DNA of 64,000 bases from JBBDYG01 sp040901765 (GTDB lineage Bacteria; Planctomycetota; Planctomycetia; Pirellulales; Lacipirellulaceae): positions 59,769 through 123,768 of the forward strand of contig JBBDYG010000067.1 in NCBI GenBank assembly GCA_040901765.1, written 5' to 3'. The position numbers were made by a program, and so were the translations under genes. The notes beneath the pieces are model-generated. The model was not told the DNA's origin, did no database searches, and saw only the letters and a program-made list of their open reading frames with translations. This document shows, piece by piece, positions 1 to 8,362 of this stretch. Position 1 is the first letter of the stretch. Each line of letters begins with the position of its first letter.

Positions 1-96
1 CACGAGTGTGAAGCCGCGACGCGGTAGGAAGTCGTGGCTTTGCTTTCCCAGAACCGGACCGGCCACGCATGGCGATCGACGCTTCGCGAATTGCAT
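1..96 (-). CDS. DUF1559 prepilin-like protein, N-terminal fragment
   Basis: Only the first 32 codons lie in the window; the gene runs leftward out of base 1. The start codon at 94-96 is preceded by AAAAGGA at a normal distance. The peptide ends in RRGFTLV, the beginning of the type IV prepilin cleavage and N-methylation motif (GFTLVELL) that opens DUF1559 (SBP_bac_10) proteins, of which Planctomycetes have many. A basic stretch precedes the motif, as expected of a prepilin leader. The rest of the protein is unseen, so the DUF1559 assignment rests on the leader and on the genome type; another pseudopilin is possible. Two TGGA-N7-TCCA palindromes lie 190-320 bp upstream. Confidence 0.72.
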   Translation of the reverse strand, partial: MQFAKRRSPCVAGPVLGKQSHDFLPRRGFTLV

Positions 97-281
97 GAGA
101 AAATTCCTTTTCACTTGTTCAGGCTCGATGAGCAACGATGAATTCGAGTGAACGCTCGGTCACGATCCGCCTGCCGCGCGCCGACAACCACGGGTCGATG
201 CCGTCGCAACTCCCCGCGTGACTAGCGAATATGACTCCTTCGCGCGAACGAGACCGAGAATAGACCCCCAACGGAACCCGC

Positions 282-296
282 TGGATATTATATCCA
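282..296. promoter_or_regulatory. operator-like palindrome TGGA-N7-TCCA, site 1
   Basis: A 15-bp dyad (core GGATATTATATCC, perfectly symmetric) overlapping the best -10 hexamer upstream of the DUF1559 start at 96. Three further sites with the same TGGA-N7-TCCA frame and an AT-rich centre occur at 406-420, 3680-3694 and 3711-3725. Binding by a repressor is inferred; the protein is unknown, the nearby RpiR-type regulator being one candidate. Confidence 0.45.
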
Positions 297-314
297 CTCT
301 GCACGGGGCCGCAA
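287..314 (-). promoter_or_regulatory. candidate sigma70-type promoter for the DUF1559 gene
   Basis: Reading the minus strand, TTGCGG (309-314) is followed after 16 bases by a perfect TATAAT (287-292). It points at the start codon at 96 and would give a leader of roughly 180 nt. The -10 lies wholly inside palindrome site 1 (282-296). The -35 matches the consensus only in its TTG, so confidence is moderate. Confidence 0.4.
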
Positions 315-405
315 CCATTTTGGATAAAGATTAGGTGAAGTTTCCATGAGAAGTTGCGGGAGTAGTCGGCCTTGCTTCGCGGGGCGGCCACCGCTCATTG
401 CGGCT

Positions 406-420
406 TGGACAAAATATCCA
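406..420. promoter_or_regulatory. operator-like palindrome TGGA-N7-TCCA, site 2
   Basis: TGGACAAAATATCCA, the same frame as site 1 and 124 bp (close to twelve helical turns) further upstream of the DUF1559 start. It could act as an auxiliary site for looping; this is inference from spacing only. Confidence 0.35.
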
Positions 421-514
421 ATTGCGGCCCGCGTTTGGGTCATCGCAATTGAATTCGTGGGGTGGCACGCTACCCCGTTCAACCCAACGCACGCGAATAC
501 AGTGCGGCAGTCTT

Positions 515-727
515 CATCCCGGAGGGATGGCAGCTATTAGTCGGCGGTAAGCGCAGCGCCACCGCCGGATACCCGATTTCCAGCATTCCGCACCCCGGAG
601 GGTGTGCCAGCAGCTATGCTCAGAACTGATTGCTGCGACCCCTGCCGGGGTCGTGCGCCAGGGAGATTGACTGTCCGGTGGTGCGCTGCGCGACCACCGG
701 CTAATGGCTATAAAGCCTCCGGCTTAA
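515..727. repeat. composite two-arm palindromic element, copy 1
   Basis: Left arm: CATCCCGGAGGGATG, then an AAGC-type GGCGGT...ACCGCC hairpin, then a CACCCC-type hairpin. Right arm, inverted: CGACCCC-type hairpin, GGTGGTGCGCTGCGCGACC hairpin, then AAGCCTCCGGCTT. The linker GCAGCYATTAG (or its complement CTAATGGCT) sits between the first and second hairpin of each arm. Four further copies occur at 4764, 8363, 40126 and 49358. In this copy the outermost hairpins are exchanged between arms relative to the other four. No coding signal was seen in 97-936. Confidence 0.85.
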
Positions 728-936
728 ATGCAATTTGCTCGCGAAATGTGGCGGGGTGGCTGGGGTCGAAGCCAGCAGGCGCAGCCCCCAGCGAACCCTG
801 TGAGAACGCATTTCACGGCTGAGTCGTGGGATCAAGATCGGTTTCCACTTCCGCTGGGGGCTTCGGCTGGCGCCTCCGACCCCAGTCACCCCCCTTCCCA
901 CAAGCCCCGCGACCCTCCTCACAAAACTCTCGATTG

Positions 937-1809
937 CTACAACTTCCGATCCGCAATCGCGTTGAAGGTTTCGAGCACCGTTTGATCGACCGCAGGATTC
1001 AGCCGTCGAATCTGGGCGAGGAGGATCTCAAACACCACCTCCGCGGCCACGATCGAGGGGACTTCGGCGATCAATGGGTCGCGGGCGGCGGAGGTAATCA
1101 GGCGGATTTGGGCCAATTCGATGAGCGGCGCCTTGGTGAAATTCGTCACGGCGATGACCGTCGCCCCCCCGTCGCGGGCCAGCCGGGCCGCCGACACGAT
1201 GTCTTTCGTGGCACCTGAGGAACTGACCGCCACCAGAACCGAATCTTTGCGAAGCAGCGAGGCCTCGACCGCCATTACGTAGCCGTCGGAAACGCAGGAG
1301 CTAGTGATTCCAAACCGCTTGATCTTCCAGTCGAGGCTCAGGGCGAGCGGGGCCGAGCTGGCGACCCCGATGCACAGCACGCGGCTCGCTTTGCACAGGG
1401 CCTTGGCCGCTTTGTCGACCTCTTGAATATCGAGGTTCTGAGCCGTGCGGTTCACGTCTTCGTTGAGCCGCTTCAGAATCGAATCGAAAGCGCTGGTTCC
1501 GTCGGCCGGCTTATCGGTGCCCCGCGCAATGGCGTCGCGGGCCATCAGCACCTTGAACTCTTGAAATCCGCGGCAGCCGAGCTTTTGGCAGAACCGGATG
1601 ACCGTGCCATATCCCAGGCCCGAGGCATCGATCAGCTCGCTGATCGATTTTTCGGCCGCGTCGGGGTGCTCCATGAAGTACGAGCCGACCCGCTTCTCGC
1701 CTTCGGTCATGTCGTCCAGCATTCGCTGAAAACGGACGTACCACGGCGTCGAATCGCGAAACACGGACGCGGGTTGCGTCGAACCAGGCTTGGCCGGTGC
1801 GGTGGACAT
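937..1809 (-). CDS. MurR/RpiR family transcriptional regulator
   Basis: A 290-residue protein with the two-domain RpiR plan. An N-terminal HTH_6-type domain (about 25-100) contains the recognition helix region GYGTVIRFCQKLGCRGF. A C-terminal SIS (sugar isomerase) domain (about 125-270) includes VLCIGVASSAPLA and VAVSSSGATKDIV, the phosphosugar-binding loops. Members of this family sense phosphosugars and repress or activate catabolic genes; the ligand here cannot be read from sequence. The 15-20 residue N-terminal extension is variable in the family. It lies between, and co-directional with, a PEP-CTERM gene and a DUF1559 gene whose upstream regions carry four shared palindromes, so it is a candidate for their regulator, by proximity only. 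Confidence 0.93.
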   Translation of the reverse strand: MSTAPAKPGSTQPASVFRDSTPWYVRFQRMLDDMTEGEKRVGSYFMEHPDAAEKSISELIDASGLGYGTVIRFCQKLGCRGFQEFKVLMARDAIARGTDKPADGTSAFDSILKRLNEDVNRTAQNLDIQEVDKAAKALCKASRVLCIGVASSAPLALSLDWKIKRFGITSSCVSDGYVMAVEASLLRKDSVLVAVSSSGATKDIVSAARLARDGGATVIAVTNFTKAPLIELAQIRLITSAARDPLIAEVPSIVAAEVVFEILLAQIRRLNPAVDQTVLETFNAIADRKL

Positions 1810-1915
1810 GGCCCTATTATCTCACACCCGCGGGTGCGTGCGAAGGCGGGTTCGTGCCGTTAGCCGCGCTCGCTTGCGACGCGCGTCGCAAGCGAACGCG
1901 GCTAAGGTTGACGAA

Positions 1916-3508
1916 CTACGCCCGTCGACTGCGGCGGAAGGCGAGTACGCCGAGGCCGGCGAGCAGCGCCAGCGCGATGCTGGCCGGCTCGGGGATGCGG
2001 ACCAAGAGCGGGCCATCCCCGCCGCCGTAGCCCATGAAGTAAACGTTGTCGGTCCCCCAAGTGGTAAGGCCCACGGTACCAGTTAAAAACGGGTTATTAC
2101 TGTCCACGATCGGGTCGTAGTTGAACACATTTCCGAGATGGTCGGTCACTCGTATTGCGAGTGTATCGCCGATGGCGCGGACCCGCAGATCGAACATTAG
2201 CATTGTCAAGTTACCGTCAATGTCGGTTGTCGCGGGCGTCGAGCCATTCGGGCTATCTTGCGGCAGGAACTGTGCTGAACCGTCCTGCGGGTCGCGATAT
2301 AGCTCGGACCACGCGCCATTGAGCACTTTCTGGACGCTCAAGCCCTGCGGCGCTCGGCTGGGATCGCCATCGCCGATCGCCTCATTAGCGAAATTGATGC
2401 GATAAAAGTTGTTGTCATCTTGCGCCCGCACGATCACGCCATATCCATCGTTGTCCGTGGCGCCGAGGCGGACCTTGAACTCGTAGTCTGAAAAGTCGCC
2501 GCTGCCAGCGTCATCCACCACCACCGCGGGACCGATGAAATCGATGTGAGGAGTGCTTGCCGTCGCATACACGAAACCGTTGGAATGCTGGAAGATCCAG
2601 GGATCATTGATGTCCTGGCCGAAGTTACCGATGGCTTCGCGGCTGGCGGTTGTGCTGCCCGCCTCCACCCCATTGATCGGAATGGAGAGACCGTCCGAAT
2701 TCGTCATGTTCAGATGCCGCCACTGAGTGTTCGTCAAATTGAAAGCTTCGCTGAACAACGTCCCCGAGCTATCGGAAACGGAGATCGTTTCAACTTCTGT
2801 CCCCCAAAAGGGAGTAACTGCTGCCGCGTCGGCTTGTTGGGCCCACGACTGAACGCCGATTCTTCGGTCGACTTCCAGATCCGCGTCGGTGCCGGCGACG
2901 ATCGAGGCCCCATCGAAAAAGACCTCGTAGTCTTGGCCATCGACCACGACCCGAAGATCGAACGGAGTGCGACCGTCGATCATGGCCTGCGTGATTGGCG
3001 ATGCGGCCCCAGGCCCCACCACCGCCGGGCTAATCTGCGTGAGCACGCCATTCACGATTTTCTGCACCGCGAGGCCTTGCGTGCCGCCAAAACTGCCTGC
3101 GGCCTGCTGGCGGATGCCAACCCGGAAATAGTTATCGGGGTTCTGGTAATTCCATACCAAGCCAATGATATCGTCATCGTTGGTCCGCATTCTGGCATTG
3201 AGCTCGTACGAACTGGGGGCCAAGAAGGATTGCTTGACCAGCACGTCCGGCTCGTAAACGCCACTATTTGTAACGGCCCCGGAAGTGGGAGGATTGGCGT
3301 TATTGGTGTCCATCAACGTCGGCGTGTCGCTGTGAAGATTGATCCGCCAGTTGCCATCTCGATCGGGAAAGGCATCGACCCAGCCCGAGTTGGGGCTAAC
3401 GAAGGCTTCGCCGACCAGCACGTGGTTGGCGTGAAGAGATTGCTGCCCACCTGCTGCGCAGAACAGCGACAGCGCCAAGGCGATGCGGACCATGTTGCGA
3501 GAAATCAT
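1916..3508 (-). CDS. PEP-CTERM sorted secreted protein
   Basis: A 530-residue secreted protein. The start at 3508 is chosen because GGAGGG stands just upstream and because the next residues form a clean signal peptide (basic MISRNMVR, then a hydrophobic run ending near HAN). The body seems to hold two related beta-rich halves, each with a phrase of the type YELNARMRTNDDDIIGLVWNY or YEFKVRLGATDNDGYGVIVR, resembling LamG/concanavalin-like folds. The C terminus has RIPEPASIALALLAG followed by FRRSRR, the PEP motif, membrane helix and basic tail recognised by exosortase/archaeosortase systems. The substrate or function is unknown. A promoter-like pair with two operator-like palindromes lies 170-240 bp upstream. 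Confidence 0.88.
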   Translation of the reverse strand: MISRNMVRIALALSLFCAAGGQQSLHANHVLVGEAFVSPNSGWVDAFPDRDGNWRINLHSDTPTLMDTNNANPPTSGAVTNSGVYEPDVLVKQSFLAPSSYELNARMRTNDDDIIGLVWNYQNPDNYFRVGIRQQAAGSFGGTQGLAVQKIVNGVLTQISPAVVGPGAASPITQAMIDGRTPFDLRVVVDGQDYEVFFDGASIVAGTDADLEVDRRIGVQSWAQQADAAAVTPFWGTEVETISVSDSSGTLFSEAFNLTNTQWRHLNMTNSDGLSIPINGVEAGSTTASREAIGNFGQDINDPWIFQHSNGFVYATASTPHIDFIGPAVVVDDAGSGDFSDYEFKVRLGATDNDGYGVIVRAQDDNNFYRINFANEAIGDGDPSRAPQGLSVQKVLNGAWSELYRDPQDGSAQFLPQDSPNGSTPATTDIDGNLTMLMFDLRVRAIGDTLAIRVTDHLGNVFNYDPIVDSNNPFLTGTVGLTTWGTDNVYFMGYGGGDGPLLVRIPEPASIALALLAGLGVLAFRRSRRA

Positions 3509-3679
3509 GAGCTTCCCTCCAGCCAATAAAAAAGATCGAAATAGATCGGTGTGAAAGCCAACGCCAATAGTTGGCTGCCCCAAGAAAAACGCGATTAACC
3601 TCCTGGTTCGGAGATTCGCGGAACCCAATTAGCCCAGCCGTTCCCAGCGGCTAAACTAAAAACCCCAAACGGAAGACGC

Positions 3680-3694
3680 TGGATTGCAAGTCCA
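3680..3694. promoter_or_regulatory. operator-like palindrome TGGA-N7-TCCA, site 3
   Basis: TGGATTGCAAGTCCA, 31 bp (about three helical turns) from site 4 and just downstream of the presumed -10 of the PEP-CTERM gene. Same frame as sites 1, 2 and 4. Confidence 0.4.
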
Positions 3695-3710
3695 CTTATA
3701 ACGTCTCTTC

Positions 3711-3725
3711 TGGATATATTGTCCA
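3711..3725. promoter_or_regulatory. operator-like palindrome TGGA-N7-TCCA, site 4
   Basis: TGGATATATTGTCCA; it covers the position where a -10 would fall 17 bp from a perfect TTGACA (minus strand, 3739-3744). The arrangement copies that at site 1, where the palindrome also covers the -10. Confidence 0.45.
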
Positions 3726-3744
3726 ATCACCGCCGGGCTGTCAA
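3716..3744 (-). promoter_or_regulatory. candidate promoter of the PEP-CTERM gene
   Basis: Minus strand: perfect TTGACA (3739-3744), 17-base spacer, CAATAT (3716-3721). The -10 is poor (3 of 6), which would fit a regulated promoter. The predicted leader to the start at 3508 is about 200 nt. The rest of 3509-4037 shows no credible gene. Confidence 0.4.
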
Positions 3745-4037
3745 GCAAATTCCGGTGTGAAACCGAAGAAAACCGGCAAGTTCGGCTGGCGACGGTCGAG
3801 CGGCGTGATCGCCTGCCCGGTAAAACGACCCGGCACTGCGTCTTTTTTGGCCTACGATTTACCAGGATCGCGGCGGCCGAGCCGGCAGGCTTGGGAACCG
3901 CATGATGGTTGCCGCGGTCCAGCGCATCTATATTCAGCTTAAATGGCGTGCATCTTTGAACGGGCGTTGCCAATCGCCCCTTCCAAGAGCGAGCCGCGTC
4001 GAACTGAGTGCATTTCCAAGTCACAAGGGGAAGTTCC

Positions 4038-4739
4038 ATGAGATTCGTACCGCCACGTCCGGCGTTTGGTGTTTTTGCGGCTTTGATCGCCATCGTTGCC
4101 ATCGGCGTCATGGTCAACGCTCAGCCGGCGGGGCAACCCAAGCCGGCGGCGACCCCTCCCGCGCCGGCGGCCAAGCCCGCGCCGCTCACCCAGAAGCAAG
4201 AGCGGGACGCAATCTGGAACAGCCCTGAAATGCTCCGCGCCCGGGCGTGGGTGAGCGACTATTGCACGAACTCGAAAAAGATGTCGCCCGAAGAAGCCAA
4301 TGCGTATATGACCGAGCTTGAGAACCTGACGCCCAAGCAAATGAAGCTGTGGCTGTTGCAGTACGAGCATCAGCAAGAGCTGTACGTGCAAAAAGAATCG
4401 GCGCAGCAAGTAGCGCACCGCGCTGCGATGGCCCATGCATCGGGCGCAGCGCCCAGCGCGCAACAACAACAGCAGTGGGAAATGGCCCATCGTGCGGGAC
4501 TAGCACAGGCAATGGCCGCCAATCGCGCCACGCAGCAATCGTACAATGCCATCGAAAGCGAAGAATCGGCAGCAGCGGGCGAAGAGCAGAGTCAACTCAA
4601 TGCGGAACAAGCCGCTGCTCGCCAGATGCAGATGAACAAGCAAGCCGAACTCAACAACCCGTATCCCATCTACGGCTACGGCGGCTATGGTGGATCGTGG
4701 GGATACGGCGCTGGGGACTTACACTTTCATTTTCATTAG
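4038..4739 (+). CDS. hypothetical secreted Ala/Gln-rich protein
   Basis: A 233-residue protein whose family I do not recognise. The start at 4038 has AAGGGG upstream and begins a signal or anchor sequence (MRFVPP..., then hydrophobic GVFAALIAIVAIGVMV). A Pro/Ala-rich linker follows, then a charged helical stretch (about 55-185) rich in Glu, Gln and Ala that is likely coiled coil; it includes SPEEANAYMTELENLTPKQM. The C terminus is aromatic and Gly-rich (IYGYGGYGGSWGYGAG) and ends in HFHFH. Probably exported and structural or surface-associated; function unknown. It stands alone on the plus strand, convergent with the DmfA2-like gene, with a composite repeat between them. Confidence 0.7.
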   Translation: MRFVPPRPAFGVFAALIAIVAIGVMVNAQPAGQPKPAATPPAPAAKPAPLTQKQERDAIWNSPEMLRARAWVSDYCTNSKKMSPEEANAYMTELENLTPKQMKLWLLQYEHQQELYVQKESAQQVAHRAAMAHASGAAPSAQQQQQWEMAHRAGLAQAMAANRATQQSYNAIESEESAAAGEEQSQLNAEQAAARQMQMNKQAELNNPYPIYGYGGYGGSWGYGAGDLHFHFH

Positions 4740-4763
4740 AAACGAAGCGACGTTCTCGCACTC

Positions 4764-4963
4764 CAAGCCGGAGGCTTGGCAGCCATTAGCCGGTGGTAAG
4801 CGAAGCGCCACCGCCGGTAACGAACGAGTGTAATTATGCACCCCGGCAGGGGTGCTAGCAACACCGTGCATCGCTCGCCTGCTGGGGTGCTACTCAACTT
4901 GCTCTCGCGCTCCGGTGGTGCGCTTCGCGACCACCGGCTAATGGCTGTCATCCCTCCGGGATG
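4764..4963. repeat. composite two-arm palindromic element, copy 2
   Basis: Left arm: CAAGCCGGAGGCTTG, AAGC-type GGTGGT hairpin, GCACCCCGGCAGGGGTGC. Right arm inverted: degenerate third hairpin around 4875-4895, then GGTGGTGCGCTTCGCGACC, linker CTAATGGCT and CATCCCTCCGGGATG. It lies between convergent genes ending at 4739 and 5078. Confidence 0.85.
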
Positions 4964-4976
4964 AGAATACCGCCGG

Positions 4977-5050
4977 GTGCCACTGCTGGCTGGCCCAGCA
5001 GTGCGAAGCGAGTACCAGGATCGCACTGCTGGACGAGCCAGCAGTGGCAC
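4977..5050. repeat. inverted repeat with CCACTGCTGG arms
   Basis: GTGCCACTGCTGG (4977-4989) and CCAGCAGTGGCAC (5038-5050) form a 13-bp perfect outer stem. Each half is itself palindromic (CTGCTGGCTGGCCCAGCAG; CTGCTGGACGAGCCAGCAG). It sits between two converging genes and may act as a transcription-end hairpin. Confidence 0.7.
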
Positions 5051-5077
5051 CTACATGTAGTAATCGACACAGTCGGT

Positions 5078-6583
5078 TTACGCGGGATTCGCGCCCATGC
5101 GTGCCAGCACGTTGCGCGTGATCTGCTGGACGCGCTTGTCGGGGCCGCGCGGCGACGTGTATACGCTCGGCCGCATGTAGCCCGGCGGTTCGCTGAGTCC
5201 GTCGGCCCACCAGCAGGTGGCCGCGTTGAAGACGACGTTGCCGCGGGAACCTGCGTAAACCGTGGCCGTGTATTCGCCGCCGTTGAGCTTGCCGGGTGCA
5301 TCCTGTGTCGGGCCGCGGGCGACGATCTCCAGGCCCGGAATCGGCGCCGGATCGCCGTGCCATTCCCAGCCGATGAGTCCCGATATGGCGTCGCCCTGCT
5401 TCATGCCGGTCTGGGCGTAAATCCAATGCTCCGGGGCGGTGCAAATCCAATCGGCGCCGCCGGTCACCGGCCCCGTGCTGTGCGCGCCAATCAGTTCATT
5501 CGCGTAAGGCCGCTCGTGCGGCAGATTCGACATGTGGTCGAACTCGCGCGTGCCATGAGGCGGCCCGAAGACGCCCACCCGCTCGAAGCCCCGAACTGCG
5601 GGATCGTACAAAATTTTTCCGCACACCGCGTTGCCCGAGAAGAAACCAACGTGCAGGCCCTTGTCGATTGCCCACTGCACGTTGCGAAACATGTCGATCG
5701 TCCAGTACTCGTCGTGACCGACGCTTAAAAACCCCTTCCCGCGGCGCAGCCCCGCTGGATTGCGATGCGTGTCTTGGTTCGAGATGTAGGTGACGTCGTA
5801 GCCTTGCGATTCGAGCCAGTAGACGAACGGAAACTCCCACAGGAAGAAATCGCCCGAGCCGATCGACAACGGTTGATCGACAATCTGACAGTACTTGCCG
5901 TAGGGCCGATTGAAGCTGACCTGCACGTCTGGCCCCCAATACCATTCGCTATTTCCGTCGTCGTAAATCGAAAACTGCGAGGGCCAACGGTTATAGGCCT
6001 GCCACGTGTGATCGCTGCACTGGAACAACAGATCCGCCGGCCGGTCGTCGCGAACGATGAAGATCGCGTAACTCTGCAAGTTCTCTCGATTCTCGGTGAG
6101 CTTGCCGACGTACACGCCGCTGGGCCAGTCGGCCGGAATCGCGAGCTCCGCGCTTTTGGTCCATGCACAATTCCGCAGCCGCTTGGGACCAATCTCCGGT
6201 TCGGGCTGGGGCGTGCATTCGATGGGTTCCAATCGCCGCATCAACCGCCCCCCCGCGCCGCCGTAGTAGCCGAGCCGATAGATATCCACCGTGCAAGTCG
6301 AAGCGGGACTCGCGCTCAGGAACAGCTCCAGATTCTCCCCCGCGCGAACGCTGGCGTGCGAGCAATAGCCCTCAATGGCGGGCGACCGATACTTGGTTGC
6401 CGGATCGACGCGGGTGTTCGTGAGCAGCCAGTCGCGCGTGCCAGGTTGTCGGTTCTCTTCCGCGACGGCGCCCGCTGCCGCTTGCGCCGAACGAGAGCCT
6501 GACAACAGCCCTGTCGAAATCGCCACGGATCCCGCGACGGCGCCCTTGAGCAAGGTGCGCCGATGGAGTGATGGGTCGTTCAT
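5078..6583 (-). CDS. N,N-dimethylformamidase large-subunit-like protein (DmfA2-like), Tat-exported
   Basis: A 501-residue protein with a Tat-type leader (HRRTLLKGAVAGS then a small-residue stretch). After the leader comes an Ig-like/N-terminal beta region (about 45-160, including VDIYRLGYYGGAGG). Then the domain found in the beta subunit of N,N-dimethylformamidase, with DLLFQCSDHTWQAYNRWPSQ, YVTYIS-type strands, GHDEYWT and FFSGNAVCGKI. Those motifs are typical of a large family of putative hydrolases, most without known substrate. The small subunit gene is absent, so true DMF hydrolysis is not implied. It is 26 bp downstream of the isomerase-like gene at 6610-7485 and is probably co-transcribed with it. 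Confidence 0.85.
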   Translation of the reverse strand: MNDPSLHRRTLLKGAVAGSVAISTGLLSGSRSAQAAAGAVAEENRQPGTRDWLLTNTRVDPATKYRSPAIEGYCSHASVRAGENLELFLSASPASTCTVDIYRLGYYGGAGGRLMRRLEPIECTPQPEPEIGPKRLRNCAWTKSAELAIPADWPSGVYVGKLTENRENLQSYAIFIVRDDRPADLLFQCSDHTWQAYNRWPSQFSIYDDGNSEWYWGPDVQVSFNRPYGKYCQIVDQPLSIGSGDFFLWEFPFVYWLESQGYDVTYISNQDTHRNPAGLRRGKGFLSVGHDEYWTIDMFRNVQWAIDKGLHVGFFSGNAVCGKILYDPAVRGFERVGVFGPPHGTREFDHMSNLPHERPYANELIGAHSTGPVTGGADWICTAPEHWIYAQTGMKQGDAISGLIGWEWHGDPAPIPGLEIVARGPTQDAPGKLNGGEYTATVYAGSRGNVVFNAATCWWADGLSEPPGYMRPSVYTSPRGPDKRVQQITRNVLARMGANPA

Positions 6584-6609
6584 ATTTGCACCCGGATTGA
6601 GTACGCCTG

Positions 6610-7485
6610 CTAGCGGACGAGCTTCTCGAACGCCTCGCGTTCTTGGATAAGCGCAGCGACGCGGTCGGCCGGTTTATCGCCTGCCTCTTCGAGCACCCAA
6701 CCTTCGTAGTCGGCCGCTTTGAGCAGGGCGAACAACTCGGGGTAGGGATACTCATCGTCGGCGAGGCCGTGGACGTGCGTGGTGGCCCCAAGTCGCTTTT
6801 GAACAAGCGCGAAGTTATGGGCGATCCCTTCGCCCTGCAGATCCTGTGAGTTGCTGTTCCAGCAGACACCCACGTTGGGATGGTCGGCCACTTCCATGAT
6901 GGCGGCGATGATCGGCAGCGGCGAGCACTTGCCGTGAACCTCCAGCCGAACCTGTTGGCCGTAATCCGCTCCGTAAGCGCCCACTTCGTTGAGCGCGGCG
7001 CCGATCTGCGCGATCGTTTGCTCCTGCGAAACCTCGGAGGGAAGATCATTGGGCCGTACCTTCACGCCGCTTCCGCCGACGTCGTGGCTCAGCTTGAGGA
7101 AAGCTTTGGTCGTTTCAATGGAATCTTTGAGCGACTTCGGATCGACATCGTGAAAATCTTCGGCGCTGCCCAGCCCGACGAGTGTCACCGGGCTATCGGC
7201 AAAACGCTGCTTTACCTCGCGCCGCTCTAGAGCCGTGAGACTCGGCTCGACGCCATGCTTATGAGTCGTGCGCAACTCAACGCCGAGCGCCCCCGCCTTC
7301 TCGCAGTTGGCGAGCAACGTTGGCAAGTCCCAATCGGCGCCCCACATGTAGGTCACCAGGCCGAACTGCATCTTGGGCCTGGGACCGTCGCCTGGGTGAG
7401 CGTGGCACAGTGTGGCTGGCAAGACACCAGCCACGGTCAGACCTGCGGACGCGTACAGAAACCGACGGCGATTAAAAACTGCCAC
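6610..7485 (-). CDS. sugar phosphate isomerase/epimerase-like TIM-barrel protein
   Basis: A 291-residue xylose isomerase-like TIM-barrel protein. It starts with GTG, supported by GGAGAGG just upstream, and has an exported leader (NRRRFLYASAGLTVAG). Features include MQFGLVTYMWGADWDL at the first strand, ELRTTHKHGVEPSL, VRLEVHG and VGVCWNSN, in the positions of the family's metal and substrate loops. Exported homologues are common in Planctomycetes and usually lack an assigned substrate. It precedes the DmfA2-like gene by 26 bp, suggesting a two-gene unit acting outside the cytoplasm. A second protein of this type is at 44204-45070. Confidence 0.88.
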   Translation of the reverse strand: MAVFNRRRFLYASAGLTVAGVLPATLCHAHPGDGPRPKMQFGLVTYMWGADWDLPTLLANCEKAGALGVELRTTHKHGVEPSLTALERREVKQRFADSPVTLVGLGSAEDFHDVDPKSLKDSIETTKAFLKLSHDVGGSGVKVRPNDLPSEVSQEQTIAQIGAALNEVGAYGADYGQQVRLEVHGKCSPLPIIAAIMEVADHPNVGVCWNSNSQDLQGEGIAHNFALVQKRLGATTHVHGLADDEYPYPELFALLKAADYEGWVLEEAGDKPADRVAALIQEREAFEKLVR

Positions 7486-7764
7486 GAATACCTCTCCATG
7501 CGAAAAACACCAATCGCCCGTCCCGGGCGTCGGGAGGGAAGACCAGACCGCTGCCTATTCTATGGTAACCCCGCAGAGATGTTTATGAGGGGCTACTTAG
7601 AAAAGAATAGCCATTCCACGCGTGGGAATCGACGGGTCGGCATGGTATCTTACCGTGGAAACCTTGCCCGACTGACGTCGCTGGCGATGGCCGGTCGCAG
7701 CAGGGCAGGTCGTATTACCATTCTTTTCTGGTTCCCGAGCGACCCATTTGCAGGAGATGTCCGC

Positions 7765-8283
7765 ATGAATACCGACGATTTCTTGAAGAGCCAATATCTC
7801 ACGTTGCGGGACGAAATCCGCGAGTCGAAGGCGCACATTTTCTGGCTGCTGATCGTGGGAATGATCTTGGTGATGGCCTCCGGTTACCTCGCGGCGGAAC
7901 ACCCGTCGGCGTTTGCCAATGCCGCCATTCCGGTGTTGCTCTTGGCGCTGATGCTGACCTTCATCTCCGAGCAGAACAACATTGCCCGCGCGGGACGTTA
8001 TCTGCGGGAGGTCGTCGAGCCGCGGATTCAGGGCTTGACCTGTTGGGAGCACTGGCTCGAGAGCAAGCATCAGCTCCGCGAAGTCGATCATGCGTTCGTG
8101 ATCGGGTTTAACGTGATCTTCATGGTGTTCTTCATCATTACGACGTCGCTGACGTTATGGCAACTCCTGCAACTCGGGCAAGAATGGTACGTCTGGAGCG
8201 TGGGCACCGCTTATCTGCTGGGCGGGATCTGCGTGATGTACGTCTTCGTGCGCCACTATCGAGCGTCGACGGCGGCCAATTGA
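7765..8283 (+). CDS. hypothetical four-helix membrane protein
   Basis: A 172-residue integral membrane protein. Start chosen at 7765 because AGGAG lies at the right distance and the N terminus (MNTDDFLKSQYLTLRDEIRESK) is a compact cytosolic helix. Four predicted helices follow at about 25-47, 52-75, 108-130 and 137-158 (AHIFWLLIVGMILVMASGYL; IPVLLLALMLTFI; NVIFMVFFIITTSLTLW; VGTAYLLGGICVMYVFV). I do not recognise the family. An almost symmetric ATTCCACGCGTGGGAAT lies 135 bp upstream (7613-7629) and may be a regulatory site. No co-directional neighbour; the gene ends against a composite repeat. Confidence 0.78.
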   Translation: MNTDDFLKSQYLTLRDEIRESKAHIFWLLIVGMILVMASGYLAAEHPSAFANAAIPVLLLALMLTFISEQNNIARAGRYLREVVEPRIQGLTCWEHWLESKHQLREVDHAFVIGFNVIFMVFFIITTSLTLWQLLQLGQEWYVWSVGTAYLLGGICVMYVFVRHYRASTAAN

Positions 8284-8362
8284 CGCGACGTAAGAAGGCT
8301 CGGCCGCCACCTCGCGCCGACAATCTTACGTTTTGTGGACAGCGCAAAGAATCGACGCGTTT

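Noticed and set aside
119..391. A 90-codon minus-strand frame upstream of the DUF1559 fragment
   Set aside because: It spans the operator-like sites and promoter, shows no family features, and ends before the real DUF1559 start.
515..727. CRISPR-like array
   Set aside because: Units are palindromic and mirrored, spacers differ in length and no direct repeat of constant size occurs; no cas genes are present.
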